Position numbers and translations under genes: made by a program
Assembly (NCBI GenBank): GCA_966212235.1
Contig: CBIHPP010000004.1
Location: forward strand, 124,001-188,000
Length of the DNA stretch: 64,000 nucleotides
Direction: 5' to 3'
DNA from: Niastella sp966212235
GTDB lineage: Bacteria > Bacteroidota > Bacteroidia > Chitinophagales > Chitinophagaceae
Shown here: piece after piece, positions 1 through 9,783 of the stretch
Layout of the letters: each line of letters begins with the position of its first letter
Position numbering within the stretch: the first letter of the stretch is position 1
The notes under the pieces: generated by a model
Told to the model about the DNA's origin: nothing
The model's input: only the letters and a program-made list of their open reading frames with translations
The model's database searches: none

Positions 1-1444
1 TGGCAAAACGAATGATATTGTCTTTATTATAACCCAGGTTTTTGGTTTGTATCAGTTTCATTTGTTTGTGTACCACCAATACCGAAATAATGAACAGGGC
101 AGATAACGCAAATTGAAAAACCACCAACCCTTTTCTTGCCCACAGTTCACCGGCTGAGGTTTTCAACTGCCCTTTTAATATGGTAACCGGTTTAAAACCG
201 GAGAGATAAAAAGCGGGATAACTACCTGCAATAATTCCGGTGAATAGGGTAATACCTATCGTAGCCAGTATGAGTTGTGGGTTGAATGAAAGATGAAGTT
301 GCTTACCCGTAAGGGCATTGAACGAAGGCAGCAACATAGAGAGCATTATGATGGCAATGAACAGCGAAAAAATGCTTAGCAGAACAGATTCGCCCAGGTA
401 TTGAAAAATCAATGACCGGCGACTGGCGCCGCTAACTTTTTTTATACCCACTTCTTTATATCGCGCTGTAGCCCTGGCGGTGGACAGGTTCATAAAATTG
501 ATACAGGCGATCAATACTATAAAAATAGCGATGATCGAAAACAGCCTTACATATTCTATTCGTCCACCAGCAATAACGCCGTTCTCATAATGATTATACA
601 GGTGCTTGCTGGAATAGCGTTGCAGGAAAATGTCGCCTTCCCATTTCAATCCTTCCGCACCATGCGCCTGTTTGTATTTCAGTTTGCTGTAACCTTTGAT
701 CTTCCTGTTAAGATCTTCTACATTGGTGCCCTGCTTCACAATTACATAAGTATGCGGATTATTGCTATACCATTTATCCAGACCATTATCATCTTTAAAA
801 GTGTCGTAATAATGCTCAAAACTAAATATGCAGTCAAATTGCGTGGAGGCATTGGAGGGCGGTGCTTCAAAAACACCAGTAACTATATACGCGCCGGTCA
901 GTTTATCGCCCTGGTCCCAGGTTAGTGTTTTTCCAACAACATTTTCGGTTGTATTAAATAATTTCAGCGCGAGTTTATCCGACAGTAAAACCCCGAATTT
1001 TTCACTAAGTACTTTGTTTTTATCACCATGTAGCAGGTGGTAGGAGAAGACATTAAAATAATCCTTTCCGGCAAATTGAGCGCTTGCTTTCACGTATTTA
1101 TTCCCGGCAGTAACAATGCCTTTGTTCTCGCCATAATCATCCATTACAACGACCGGTACGGCATATTCCACTCCGGGAATTTCATTAGCCATGGACTGCG
1201 CCAGTAAACAGGGTGTGGTTTCATGCGTATCAACCGTACCATCGCCGTTAGGCGACGTTTTGATCACCTGGTACAGCTGGCTGTCCTTTTCATGAAATGT
1301 GTCAATAATCAATTCATCCTGTACCCACAGGTAAATGAGTAAGGCACAGGCCAAACCAGTGCTTAGGCCCAGCAGATTCAAAATGGTGACCTGACGATGT
1401 TTTAACAGGTTACGCCAGGCAAACTTTATGTAGCTTTTGAACAT
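1..1444 (-). CDS. FtsX-family ABC transporter permease (MacB-like), cut by left edge
   Basis: Inner-membrane permease of the MacB/FtsX type. Reading leftwards from the ATG at 1444 the frame stays open to the window edge, giving the first 481 residues of a protein that usually has about 800 in this family. It opens with the typical short cytoplasmic segment (MFKSYIKFAWRNLLKHR), a membrane helix near residues 20-40 and a long periplasmic MacB_PCD-like domain. The FtsX helices begin near residue 290 (IAIFIVLIACINFMNLS), followed by the RYKEVGIKKVSGASRR loop seen in these permeases. No ATPase gene is visible beside it. The gene at 5091 is a paralogue in the opposite orientation. The exact substrate cannot be told; in Bacteroidota these permeases often occur as stand-alone paralogues. 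Confidence 0.9.
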   Translation of the reverse strand, partial: MFKSYIKFAWRNLLKHRQVTILNLLGLSTGLACALLIYLWVQDELIIDTFHEKDSQLYQVIKTSPNGDGTVDTHETTPCLLAQSMANEIPGVEYAVPVVVMDDYGENKGIVTAGNKYVKASAQFAGKDYFNVFSYHLLHGDKNKVLSEKFGVLLSDKLALKLFNTTENVVGKTLTWDQGDKLTGAYIVTGVFEAPPSNASTQFDCIFSFEHYYDTFKDDNGLDKWYSNNPHTYVIVKQGTNVEDLNRKIKGYSKLKYKQAHGAEGLKWEGDIFLQRYSSKHLYNHYENGVIAGGRIEYVRLFSIIAIFIVLIACINFMNLSTARATARYKEVGIKKVSGASRRSLIFQYLGESVLLSIFSLFIAIIMLSMLLPSFNALTGKQLHLSFNPQLILATIGITLFTGIIAGSYPAFYLSGFKPVTILKGQLKTSAGELWARKGLVVFQFALSALFIISVLVVHKQMKLIQTKNLGYNKDNIIRFA

Positions 1445-1632
1445 GTTATATGTTTTAAGATTCCAGGTCCTGCGCGAAATGCGACTGTCAATGCCCCGTA
1501 TTACTCTACTATACACCGTTTACCGGTTCCTTAATTGATGCGCCAACGAAGTGCCGGAAACTATAACCGTTATAATCAATAATCTATAATTACCCGGGTT
1601 CTTTAAACTGTCCGGTTTTGATACGGTCGGTG

Positions 1633-1659
1633 TACGGAAAGGAATGCAGCTTTTCCGTA
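1633..1659. promoter_or_regulatory. Inverted repeat upstream of the MFS gene
   Basis: TACGGAAAG (1633-1641) and CTTTTCCGTA (1650-1659) form a near-perfect inverted repeat with one extra base, 38 bp before the MFS start. It could be an operator for a sugar-responsive regulator or a leader hairpin. No regulator gene lies beside it, so the role is open. Confidence 0.35.
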
Positions 1660-1696
1660 TCTTTCCATAGCTAATTTACCCTCAAAGCGATTGCAT

Positions 1697-3064
1697 ATGG
1701 AACCATCCCCAATAGTATTGGATACTGAAAAAGCCATTCAGTCAAAGCCCCATTTCAATTTCTGGCAAATATGGAATATGTGTTTCGGCTTCTTTGGAAT
1801 ACAGTTTGGCTGGTCGTTACAGATGAACAATATGAGCGCCATTTACGAATACCTCGGCGCAACGCCTGAACAAATTCCCGGACTGTGGCTGGCGGCTCCC
1901 ATGACCGGATTGCTTGTACAACCCATTATCGGCTATCTCAGCGACCGCACCTGGCACCCCACGTGGGGCCGGCGGAGACCTTATTTTTTGATCGGCGCTA
2001 TACTCAGTTCTATTGCCTTGTTCATCATGCCCAATGCATCGGCTATCTGGATGGCAGCGGGTACGTTGTGGATCCTGGACTCGTGCATCAATGTTAGTAT
2101 GGAACCCTTTCGCGCATTTGTAGCCGATAACCTGAACGAACGGCAACGGCCTTTTGGCTATGCCATGCAAAGCATGTTTATTGGCGCCGCCGCTTTTATT
2201 GCCGGCTTTTTACCCGGCTTGCTGGTAAACTGGTTTGGCGTCTCACGCGAAACAACAGGTGGCGGCATTCCGCAAAACATCATGTGGTCGTTTTACATTG
2301 GTGGTATTATGTTTTTGGGCGCGGTGTTATACACGGTGTTCCGCAGTAAAGAATATCCGCCAACCGATGCCAACTGGCGACAACAATTAGATGCGCAACA
2401 TGGGAGCGGTATTAGTGGAGCCATTAAAGAAATCACTAATTCGGTGGTTACCATGCCCACGCAAATGAAAAAGCTGGCGCTGGTACAGTTCCTTACCTGG
2501 CCAGGTTTGTTCCTCATGTGGTTTTATTATACAACCGGCGTAGCGCGGGATATTTTTAAAGGCGATCCCGTTACCTCCAACGAAACATATACCCGTGGCA
2601 TTGAATATGCCAATGCTACCTCATCCATTTTAAACCTGGTTACTTTTTTGTTTGCCCTCACGCTGTCGTTCTGGGTAGCCAAGCTGGGCAAGAAAATGAC
2701 CCATACTTTTTGTCTGCTCATTGGCGGTATTGGCTTATTTACGGTGAAATATATCAGTGAACCCTATATGTTATATGTATCTATGAGCATGGTGGGCATT
2801 GCCTGGGCATCTATATTGTCAATGCCGTATTCCATGCTGGCCGGCCATTTGCCCGCCAACAAGATTGGCATCTATATGGGTATATTTAATTTCTTTATTG
2901 TGCTTCCGGAAATTATCGCATCGATCTTCTTTGGAAAAATAATGGAAAACTTTCTGCATAATGACCGTTTACTCGCCGTACAAATAGGAGGGACGCTTTT
3001 GATTATAGCAGGTATTGTATGCGCGTTAATTATAAAAGAAAAAAAATATGAGGACTTGCTGTAA
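1697..3064 (+). CDS. MFS transporter, SLC45/GPH-like (maltose/sucrose type)
   Basis: Twelve-helix sugar importer, 455 residues from the ATG at 1697; a TTG two codons upstream (1691) is possible but less likely. The SDRTWHPTWGRRRPY stretch after helix 2 and the MEPFRAFVADNLNERQR segment after helix 4 are typical of SLC45/GPH-like maltose or sucrose carriers of Bacteroidota. Its last 17 bases overlap the start of the GH13 gene at 3048, so the two are almost surely co-transcribed. This implies import of maltose or short maltodextrins released in the periplasm. The family call is firm; the precise sugar is inferred from the neighbour. Confidence 0.9.
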   Translation: MEPSPIVLDTEKAIQSKPHFNFWQIWNMCFGFFGIQFGWSLQMNNMSAIYEYLGATPEQIPGLWLAAPMTGLLVQPIIGYLSDRTWHPTWGRRRPYFLIGAILSSIALFIMPNASAIWMAAGTLWILDSCINVSMEPFRAFVADNLNERQRPFGYAMQSMFIGAAAFIAGFLPGLLVNWFGVSRETTGGGIPQNIMWSFYIGGIMFLGAVLYTVFRSKEYPPTDANWRQQLDAQHGSGISGAIKEITNSVVTMPTQMKKLALVQFLTWPGLFLMWFYYTTGVARDIFKGDPVTSNETYTRGIEYANATSSILNLVTFLFALTLSFWVAKLGKKMTHTFCLLIGGIGLFTVKYISEPYMLYVSMSMVGIAWASILSMPYSMLAGHLPANKIGIYMGIFNFFIVLPEIIASIFFGKIMENFLHNDRLLAVQIGGTLLIIAGIVCALIIKEKKYEDLL

Positions 3065-4946
3065 GAATTTCATTTTGGGTTGTGTATTTCCCTTATCGTT
3101 TTTATTTGTTGCAGCACAGAATAAACCGCAGATTTACCCGACCGATAAACCGACGGTATATCCCACTCATTGGTGGACGGGCATGAAGAATACCAGGATC
3201 CAACTGCTGTTGCATGGCAAGGATATCCGTGATGAGGTAATCCGCATGAACCCTTACGCAGGAGTAAACCTAATCAGAACCGATACGGTAAAAAATCCGA
3301 ATTACCTGTTGCTTACATTGGAGATCGGTAAACTGGCGAAGCCCGGCCCCATTACATTCAAACGGATCATATATAATGGTTATGCCACTACATCCCAGCG
3401 TTTTTTTGAATTTGAATTAAAACCACGCAGCACGCAGAATGGTAAAACCCGCATCAAAGGCGTCACCGCAGCTGACCTTATTTACCTCATTATGCCCGAC
3501 CGCTTCAGCAATGGCGATGCGAGCAATGACCGTATAACCGGACTAAAAGACCAGAGCCTCGACCGGTCGGATTATTTCAAACGCCATGGCGGTGATTTTA
3601 AAGGCATACAAAACCATCTTGATTACCTGCAACAATTGGGCGTAACAGCGCTTTGGCTGAACCCGGTCCTCCTCAACGATATGCCCGAACGCACCGAACA
3701 CGGCTATGCGTTTACCGATCATTATACCATTGACCCACGGCTTGGTGGCGCCAGTGCTTATCACACATTAATTGACAGTCTGCACAAGCGCGGTATGAAG
3801 ATCATCCAAGACGCGGTATACAACCATGTAGGTATTGAACATTTTTTATTCAGGGATCTGCCGGATAGTTCATGGTTTCACTGGTGGCCTGTATATACGA
3901 ACACTACGTACAAAGACCAGGTGCTGATGGACCCGTATGCTTCGGCCATTGATAAAAAAAGAATGAGTGACGGTTGGTTTGTGCCTTCCATGCCCGACAT
4001 TAACCAGGGCAATCCGTATTTTGCCAACTTCCTCATACAACATGCCATCTGGTGTACGGAAGAATTTGGGCTCGATGGCTGGCGCATAGACACCTATGCC
4101 TATAATGACCTGGAATTTATGAACCGCTGCAACAAGGCGTTGCTGGACGAATACCCGCAATTACATTTGTTTGGTGAAACCTGGGTACATGGTATACCCA
4201 ACCAGAGTTTCTTTGCCCGCAATAAATACAACATACCTTACAAAAGCAATCTACCTGGTGTAACCGATTTTCAATTGAATTTATATGGAATAGTACCGGC
4301 ATTAACGCAAGCCTTTGGCTGGACGGAAGGGGCGAACCGGTTGTATTTAACAACCACCAATGATTTTGTATATGGCGATCCCACGAAGAATGTGATCTTT
4401 TTAGATAACCACGATATGAGCCGTTTCTTCAGTATAGTGGGGGAGGACATTGCCAAGTTAAAAATGGGCATGGCCTGGTTGCTAACCTTCCGCGGCATAC
4501 CGCAACTGTATTATGGAACAGAAATAATGATGAAGAACTTTGCCGATCCGGATGGAAAGGTGCGCCTGGATTTTCCCGGCGGCTGGTCCGGCGATGGCGC
4601 CAACAAGTTTGAACCCGGCGGGCGAACACCAGCCGAGAACGATGTATACAACTACGTAAGAACGCTGGCCAGTTACCGCAAAACAGCCCCAGCGCTCACC
4701 AGCGGCAAACTAATGCAGTATGTACCCGAAGACGGCGTGTATGTATATTTCCGGTACAATGCCCAACAAACGGTCCTGTGTGTCATGAACCCTACAGATA
4801 ATGAAAAAGAAATTGATATGACCCGGTTTGCAGAAAGGACAAAAAACTTCACCAAAGCCAGGAATGTAATAGATGGCTCGCAGCTGGATATCACCAGCAA
4901 GATAAAAGTAGCGGGGAAGACGGTGTTGGTGGGGGAGTTGCGATAG
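3048..4946 (+). CDS. GH13 alpha-amylase family protein, neopullulanase/cyclomaltodextrinase (SusA-like)
   Basis: 632-residue secreted glycoside hydrolase. An N-terminal signal peptide (to about residue 24, ending VAAQ) is followed by an early beta-sandwich domain (about 25-120) of the cyclomaltodextrinase N type, the GH13 barrel and a C-terminal beta domain. All four conserved regions are visible: DAVYNHVG, DGWRIDTYA with the nucleophile D348, LFGETW with the acid/base E377, and FLDNHDMS with D456. It should cut alpha-1,4 (and perhaps alpha-1,6) bonds of maltodextrins or cyclodextrins in the periplasm. The start lies inside the end of the MFS gene, giving a two-gene uptake and digestion operon comparable to part of the sus system, but no SusC/SusD pair is present here. 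Confidence 0.92.
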   Translation: MRTCCKNFILGCVFPLSFLFVAAQNKPQIYPTDKPTVYPTHWWTGMKNTRIQLLLHGKDIRDEVIRMNPYAGVNLIRTDTVKNPNYLLLTLEIGKLAKPGPITFKRIIYNGYATTSQRFFEFELKPRSTQNGKTRIKGVTAADLIYLIMPDRFSNGDASNDRITGLKDQSLDRSDYFKRHGGDFKGIQNHLDYLQQLGVTALWLNPVLLNDMPERTEHGYAFTDHYTIDPRLGGASAYHTLIDSLHKRGMKIIQDAVYNHVGIEHFLFRDLPDSSWFHWWPVYTNTTYKDQVLMDPYASAIDKKRMSDGWFVPSMPDINQGNPYFANFLIQHAIWCTEEFGLDGWRIDTYAYNDLEFMNRCNKALLDEYPQLHLFGETWVHGIPNQSFFARNKYNIPYKSNLPGVTDFQLNLYGIVPALTQAFGWTEGANRLYLTTTNDFVYGDPTKNVIFLDNHDMSRFFSIVGEDIAKLKMGMAWLLTFRGIPQLYYGTEIMMKNFADPDGKVRLDFPGGWSGDGANKFEPGGRTPAENDVYNYVRTLASYRKTAPALTSGKLMQYVPEDGVYVYFRYNAQQTVLCVMNPTDNEKEIDMTRFAERTKNFTKARNVIDGSQLDITSKIKVAGKTVLVGELR

Positions 4947-4996
4947 TCACGCAAACGAACAATCGTTGTATCGAAACCGTACATTTCCGCTTTTCA

Positions 4997-5004
4997 TAAA
5001 TTTG
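4997..5004 (+). promoter_or_regulatory. Candidate Bacteroidota -7 box (TAAATTTG)
   Basis: TAAATTTG fits the primary sigma -7 consensus TAnnTTTG and lies about 85 bp before the FtsX permease start at 5091. No clear -33 TTTG partner is seen at the usual spacing. Confidence 0.4.
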
Positions 5005-5090
5005 CAACAACCTGATTAGCAGCCACGTCAAAAGATGGCATTTTCTTAGGAACTTTATGAAAACCCGTTATCGGAATGATCCCTGCATTT

Positions 5091-7469
5091 ATGTTCAGCA
5101 ATTATATTAAAACTGCCTGGCGAAGTCTTCTGCACAACAAAGCATATAGTGTATTAAATATTCTTGGCCTGGCAACAGGGATGGCTGTTGCTTTGTTGAT
5201 CGGCCTTTGGGTATATGACCAGTCTTCTTACGATCGGTTTCTTCCCGGCTATCAGCAGGCCTACCAGGTAAGATTTAACTATCACAATAAGGGAGAGATC
5301 AGTACACAAAGCGAAGTATGCCTGCCACTGGCAAATGCGCTGAAAAACGACATTCCGGAAATTGCGGGAGCGGCGCCGGCTTTTGGTCCCGTAGCGAATA
5401 CCCTGGGGCTGGGCGATAAAAAATTGCGTCTCTCTGGAATGATAAGTGGCGACGACTTTCTGAAAATATTTCAATTCCCTGTGCTGAAAGGCAATGCAGC
5501 TACAGCATTGAAAGACCCTTATTCCATCGTGCTCACCCAATCTACGGCAAAAGCCTTATTTGGCGATGCAGATCCCATCAACAAACCTATTCGCATCGAT
5601 AACTTTGAAGACCGGATAGTAACAGCTGTAATAAAAGACCTTCCCCGCAATTCCAGTTTCCAGTTCGATTATATTACAGCATTCAGTGCCTTTACATCCG
5701 GGGGGTGGGTAAAAGCGGCGACAACCAACTGGGGCCATAACTTTTTTATATTATACGTTTCACTTCAGCCCAATGCCGGTTACGAACAGGCAGCGTCCAA
5801 ATCAAGAATGCTTGTAAAAAAATATGCACCTGAAATATATACAACATTTCAGCAAGAGGTGATACTGCAGCCTTTAAAAGACTGGCACCTGTACACCGAT
5901 TACAAAAACGGGGTGGCTACCGGGGGACTCATTGATTATATAAGGATGTTCAGCATTATTGGCATTCTTGTGCTGCTCATTGCCTGCATCAATTTCATAA
6001 ATCTTGCTACTGCACGTTCAGAAAAAAGAGCAAGGGAAGTGGGCGTTCGAAAAGTTATTGGTTCTTCGCGAAGCGGACTGATCGCGCAGTTCCTCGTTGA
6101 ATCCACTTTGCTCACCAGTTTTGCTTTTGTTCTGTCATTAGTCATTGTTCAAATGGTTTTGCCAGCATTCAATTCCTTGGCTGCTACCCATATTGGCATT
6201 CCCTATTCAAAAGGCATCTTTTGGCTTATCATGTCAGGCTATGTGCTTCTAACCGGTTTGCTGGCAGGTAGCAAGCCGGCGTTTTACCTCTCTTCTTTCC
6301 AGCCCGGAAAGGTTTTAAAGGGAGCTGTGCAAGCGGGTAAATCGGCTACATTGCCAAGAAAGGGGCTGGTGGTGCTGCAGTTCAGTTGCTCCATAGCACT
6401 GATAATAAGTACCATCATTGTTTACCAGCAGATACAACATGCAAAGAGCCGGCCGAGAGGCTATGATCCCAACCGGCTGCTGGTAACAAATGGACACAAC
6501 TGGTATTATGCCGCCCTGAAGCAGGAGGTGTTGCAAACCGGCGTTGTGAGCAGTATGGCGAAATCGCTGAGTCCCATCACTGCAATTTATTCGCACAACA
6601 ACATTGATGATTGGCAGGGCAGACAGCCCAATGAACCATTGACCCTGGCAATGAACAGTGTATCCGACCCAGATTACTTTAAGACTGTGGGGATGCAAAT
6701 AAAGGGAGGAAGAAATTTCACTGGTAATTTCGGTGCGGATTCGCTCAGTGTAATACTAAATGAAGCGGCGGTAAAACGCATGCGATTTAAAGAGCCCATT
6801 AACCAGATCATTACCTGGTCATTATCCAATGCTCCGCATCGGCTACGGGTAATTGGTGTGGTAAACGATGCTTTAACAAGTCCCTTTGCTAAAGCCGAAC
6901 CAATGATGTTCGTTTATCAGCCGGATTGGATGTTCACTTTAACGTGTCGTTTATCACCTACGGTAAGCACGCAGACTGCGCTTGCAAAGCTTAAGCAGAT
7001 ATTTGATAAGTACAGGCCAGATACACCTTTCGAATATCATTTTGTGGATGAAAACTATGCCGCAAAATTTAACTTAGAAATACTCATCGGTAAACTGGCA
7101 GGATTGTTTTCAGCACTCGCCGTTTTTATTTCCTGTCTCGGACTATTTGGACTTGCAGCATACATGGCAGAGCAGCGAAAAAAAGAAATTGGCATACGCA
7201 AAGTGCTTGGGGCATCTGTATCAGAGGTCTGGTTATTGCTTTCAAAAGAATTTATTGTCCTCGTAATGATAAGCTGTATTGTTGCATCACCTGTCGCTTT
7301 CTATTATTTGCGGAATTGGCTACAGCAATATGATTACAGAATTACAATTAGTCCGTTTGTATTTGTTATGGCGGGCATTACAGCCATTGCAATTGCAATG
7401 ATCACGGTCAGTTTCCAGGCAATAAAAGCGGCGCTAGCCAATCCCGTGAAGAGTTTGAAAACGGAATAA
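5091..7469 (+). CDS. FtsX-family ABC transporter permease (MacB-like)
   Basis: Complete permease of 792 residues from the ATG at 5091, whose MFSNYIKTAWRSLLHNK start matches the family. An in-frame ATG at 5076 would add five residues. Architecture: helix 1 (about 20-40), periplasmic MacB_PCD-like domain, three FtsX helices from about residue 285 (IIGILVLLIACINFINLA), a fourth helix near 425, a second periplasmic domain, and a final FtsX block of three helices near the C-terminus. The KEIGIRKVLGAS loop in the last block is the standard family signature. It is a paralogue of the gene at the left edge. Its stop codon abuts the stop codon of the convergent hydrolase gene. Confidence 0.93.
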   Translation: MFSNYIKTAWRSLLHNKAYSVLNILGLATGMAVALLIGLWVYDQSSYDRFLPGYQQAYQVRFNYHNKGEISTQSEVCLPLANALKNDIPEIAGAAPAFGPVANTLGLGDKKLRLSGMISGDDFLKIFQFPVLKGNAATALKDPYSIVLTQSTAKALFGDADPINKPIRIDNFEDRIVTAVIKDLPRNSSFQFDYITAFSAFTSGGWVKAATTNWGHNFFILYVSLQPNAGYEQAASKSRMLVKKYAPEIYTTFQQEVILQPLKDWHLYTDYKNGVATGGLIDYIRMFSIIGILVLLIACINFINLATARSEKRAREVGVRKVIGSSRSGLIAQFLVESTLLTSFAFVLSLVIVQMVLPAFNSLAATHIGIPYSKGIFWLIMSGYVLLTGLLAGSKPAFYLSSFQPGKVLKGAVQAGKSATLPRKGLVVLQFSCSIALIISTIIVYQQIQHAKSRPRGYDPNRLLVTNGHNWYYAALKQEVLQTGVVSSMAKSLSPITAIYSHNNIDDWQGRQPNEPLTLAMNSVSDPDYFKTVGMQIKGGRNFTGNFGADSLSVILNEAAVKRMRFKEPINQIITWSLSNAPHRLRVIGVVNDALTSPFAKAEPMMFVYQPDWMFTLTCRLSPTVSTQTALAKLKQIFDKYRPDTPFEYHFVDENYAAKFNLEILIGKLAGLFSALAVFISCLGLFGLAAYMAEQRKKEIGIRKVLGASVSEVWLLLSKEFIVLVMISCIVASPVAFYYLRNWLQQYDYRITISPFVFVMAGITAIAIAMITVSFQAIKAALANPVKSLKTE

Positions 7470-8156
7470 TCATTCTTCCAGTCCCAATAATATTTCTGTT
7501 AATCTGTCAGGGCGTTCTTTCATTACATTATGGCCACAATTAATTGTTTCAATATGCCAGTTTTGAGAATTTTTCAGATTCTCATATTGACGGGTAAAAG
7601 GAGTGCGGTCCCATCCGCTGAGATAAATGAATGTACAATTATGAATTCGTTTATAATTTCCATTCAGGTGTAAACATTGCATAAATGTGGCCAGGGGATG
7701 CGGCCTTCTTCGGTCTTCTAATCCTGGTGGAACTGCGACTGTGTAACCGTCATTGCCTGCTCCGGTTACAAAAAGCTGTCGATATTCATCACTGGTAAGG
7801 CTAAAACAAGAATCTCCATGTTGAGGGATATAAGCATCAATATAAACAAGTGCATATATTCTTTCCGGAATTCTATCTGCAACTCCGGCAATAACCATTC
7901 CTCCGTAACTGTGACCACATAATATTATATCGGAAAGATTCTCCTGTATTAAAAAGTCAATTACGAATTGGATATGTGTATCCAGATTTATTATTCTATT
8001 TTGTTCAACAGGCTCTATTTCTAGTCCAGGCAGGGTTAATGAAAAACATTTCTTCTTAAACTCTTCTAACCTTGTAGTAATTGGGTCAAACGACCATCCA
8101 CCGTGCCACCCTCCAGGAATAAATACATATGTTTTTTCAGCCTTTGTAGCCATCAT
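7470..8156 (-). CDS. Alpha/beta hydrolase
   Basis: 228-residue soluble alpha/beta hydrolase of the small esterase/salicylate-esterase-like group. Visible are the oxyanion-hole segment FIPGGWHGGW, the nucleophile elbow GHSYGG (S83) and a late catalytic-histidine motif CGHNVM. There is no signal peptide, so it is cytoplasmic. It ends exactly where the convergent permease gene ends, and starts six bases after the VOC gene stop, suggesting the two are transcribed together. The substrate is unknown. This gene opens an AT-rich stretch of small genes that looks like accessory DNA. Confidence 0.88.
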   Translation of the reverse strand: MMATKAEKTYVFIPGGWHGGWSFDPITTRLEEFKKKCFSLTLPGLEIEPVEQNRIINLDTHIQFVIDFLIQENLSDIILCGHSYGGMVIAGVADRIPERIYALVYIDAYIPQHGDSCFSLTSDEYRQLFVTGAGNDGYTVAVPPGLEDRRRPHPLATFMQCLHLNGNYKRIHNCTFIYLSGWDRTPFTRQYENLKNSQNWHIETINCGHNVMKERPDRLTEILLGLEE

Positions 8157-8162
8157 TATAAA

Positions 8163-8654
8163 TTAACGATGTTGATCAATCAGGATAACATTTCCATCGG
8201 GGTCAGTTGTCATAATACCTGCCGGTCCGGAAGTTTTCTCATCAGCTTCAGTTGTTAATTTAATTCCTTTACTCTTTAGTTGTCTCTGAATTTCTCTAAC
8301 ATCGTCAAACTTTTCAATGTTTTTGGCATTTTCGTCCCAACCCGGATTGAAAGTTAAAATGTTACCTTGAAACATTCCCTGGAATAGACCGATTAGAGCA
8401 TTCTCATTTTTCATTATGAGATATTTTTTTTCCATGCTCCCTGCAAAAACTGTAAATCCAAGGTTTTCATAAAATTGTTTTGAAGCGTTAATGTCCTTGA
8501 CATTAAGACTTACTGAAAATGCTCCTAATTTCATATTATTTTCTACTTTTAGTTTACTGTTATTGTTGGTTTGTTTTGTAATGATTGTCTGGAAGGAGAA
8601 CCCAAAGCAAAATGTCGCTATAATTCCTACAATTATGAATGCTGTCTTTTTCAT
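8163..8654 (-). CDS. VOC (glyoxalase/bleomycin-resistance) family protein with N-terminal membrane segment
   Basis: 163 residues: one hydrophobic segment at the N-terminus (about residues 5-24, FIIVGIIATFCFGFSF) followed by a single VOC domain (from about residue 42, KLGAFSVSLNVKDINASK) ending in the DPDGNVILIDQ strand usual for this fold. Most members lack the leader; here it predicts export or membrane anchoring. An internal ATG (the M before KLGAF) would give a plain cytoplasmic VOC protein, so an alternative start cannot be excluded. The role is unknown; members include lyases, dioxygenases and drug-binding proteins. Confidence 0.82.
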   Translation of the reverse strand: MKKTAFIIVGIIATFCFGFSFQTIITKQTNNNSKLKVENNMKLGAFSVSLNVKDINASKQFYENLGFTVFAGSMEKKYLIMKNENALIGLFQGMFQGNILTFNPGWDENAKNIEKFDDVREIQRQLKSKGIKLTTEADEKTSGPAGIMTTDPDGNVILIDQHR

Positions 8655-8711
8655 TTTGAAGAAATTTAAAATGTCAGCAGTTGTTGCATATTCAAGCGCT
8701 GCATACTGAAG

Positions 8712-9773
8712 TTGAAGTTAAGATATACAGTTGGGATATATTCGTTCAGCGCGGATTGTTATCCATACGAAGACAGCGGTGTTGTGAGATATGAGCCAAA
8801 AGGAGAGGACAGGGCCCAATATAGACAACATCATTTAAAGGAGATCTCCCGATCACTAAAAGGAGTGGGCCTAAAATCATTTGGGGAACGACATTTGTAC
8901 ATATGTAAAGACTTTTACCTCGCTTATCCCGAAATTTTGCAAACACCGTCCGCAAAATTATATTTATCTGATTTTCAACCTTTTGGAATTTTGCAATCAG
9001 TGATTGCAAAATCTGAAATTCAGGAAAAAGCCAAACATCAAACAGATTATAATCTGCTATTAAATAGACTTAGTTTCACTCATTTTATTGAACTGCTTAA
9101 AATAGACTATCCCCTCAAACGAAGTTTTTATGAAACTGAGACAATTAAAAATAATTGGTCTGTTCGGGAACTTCAAAGATCAATGAACAGTATGTTATTT
9201 GAACGCACAGGTTTAAGTTCAGACAAACAATCTGTTTTAGACAACCATCACCGTGGTACAGAAATGAACCCAGATGATATCTTTCGTAATCCGTATGTTC
9301 TTGAATTTTTAGGTTTGGAGGAAAAGCCAACCTATCAGGAAACAGACCTGGAAGAAGCTATCATAAATCATTTACAAAGCTTTTTGCTGGAATTGGGAAG
9401 GGGTTTTTGCTTCGAAGCCAGGCAAAAGCGCATAACCTTTGACAATACCCATTACAGGATTGATCTTGTTTTTTACCACCGGATTTTAAAATCCCATATT
9501 CTTCTTGAAGATTTGAAGCTTGGAGAGTTTACTCATTCCGATGCCGGCCAAATGAATGTTTATCTGAATTATTATAAAGAAAATGAAACGCATGCAAATG
9601 ACAATCCTCCTATAGGTATTATACTTTGTGCAGGGAAAAATGAAACTTTAGTAAAATATGCGACTTCGGGTTTATCACAAAAAGTATTTGTTTCAAAATA
9701 CCTCATCAATTTGCCAAGTGAAGAACAGTTAAGGGGAATTATCGAGAAAGAGCAGGATAAAATTCAAAAATAG
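8712..9773 (+). CDS. DUF1016 / PD-(D/E)XK nuclease family protein (YhcG-like), 5' end apparently damaged
   Basis: From the YEPKGEDRAQY segment onward this is a recognisable DUF1016 protein: an N-terminal helical part (SERHL-like FGERHLYICKDFYLAYPEI) and a C-terminal nuclease-like domain with HYRIDLVFYHR, LLEDLKLG and DAGQMNVYLNYYKE, the order of acidic and lysine residues expected for PD-(D/E)XK enzymes. The first about 27 residues do not resemble the family, and the frame has no ATG there, only a TTG at 8712. A shift of one base near 8758 would restore an IGY-type reading. I infer a 5' frameshift or truncation, so the gene may be inactive. YhcG-like proteins are linked to mobile DNA and defence-like regions. 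Confidence 0.8.
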   Translation: MKLRYTVGIYSFSADCYPYEDSGVVRYEPKGEDRAQYRQHHLKEISRSLKGVGLKSFGERHLYICKDFYLAYPEILQTPSAKLYLSDFQPFGILQSVIAKSEIQEKAKHQTDYNLLLNRLSFTHFIELLKIDYPLKRSFYETETIKNNWSVRELQRSMNSMLFERTGLSSDKQSVLDNHHRGTEMNPDDIFRNPYVLEFLGLEEKPTYQETDLEEAIINHLQSFLLELGRGFCFEARQKRITFDNTHYRIDLVFYHRILKSHILLEDLKLGEFTHSDAGQMNVYLNYYKENETHANDNPPIGIILCAGKNETLVKYATSGLSQKVFVSKYLINLPSEEQLRGIIEKEQDKIQK

Positions 9774-9783
9774 CCCTGATTTT

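Noticed and set aside
590..1043. Rightward frames inside the first FtsX permease gene
   Set aside because: The opposite strand is open from 1444 to the edge and encodes a clear FtsX permease.
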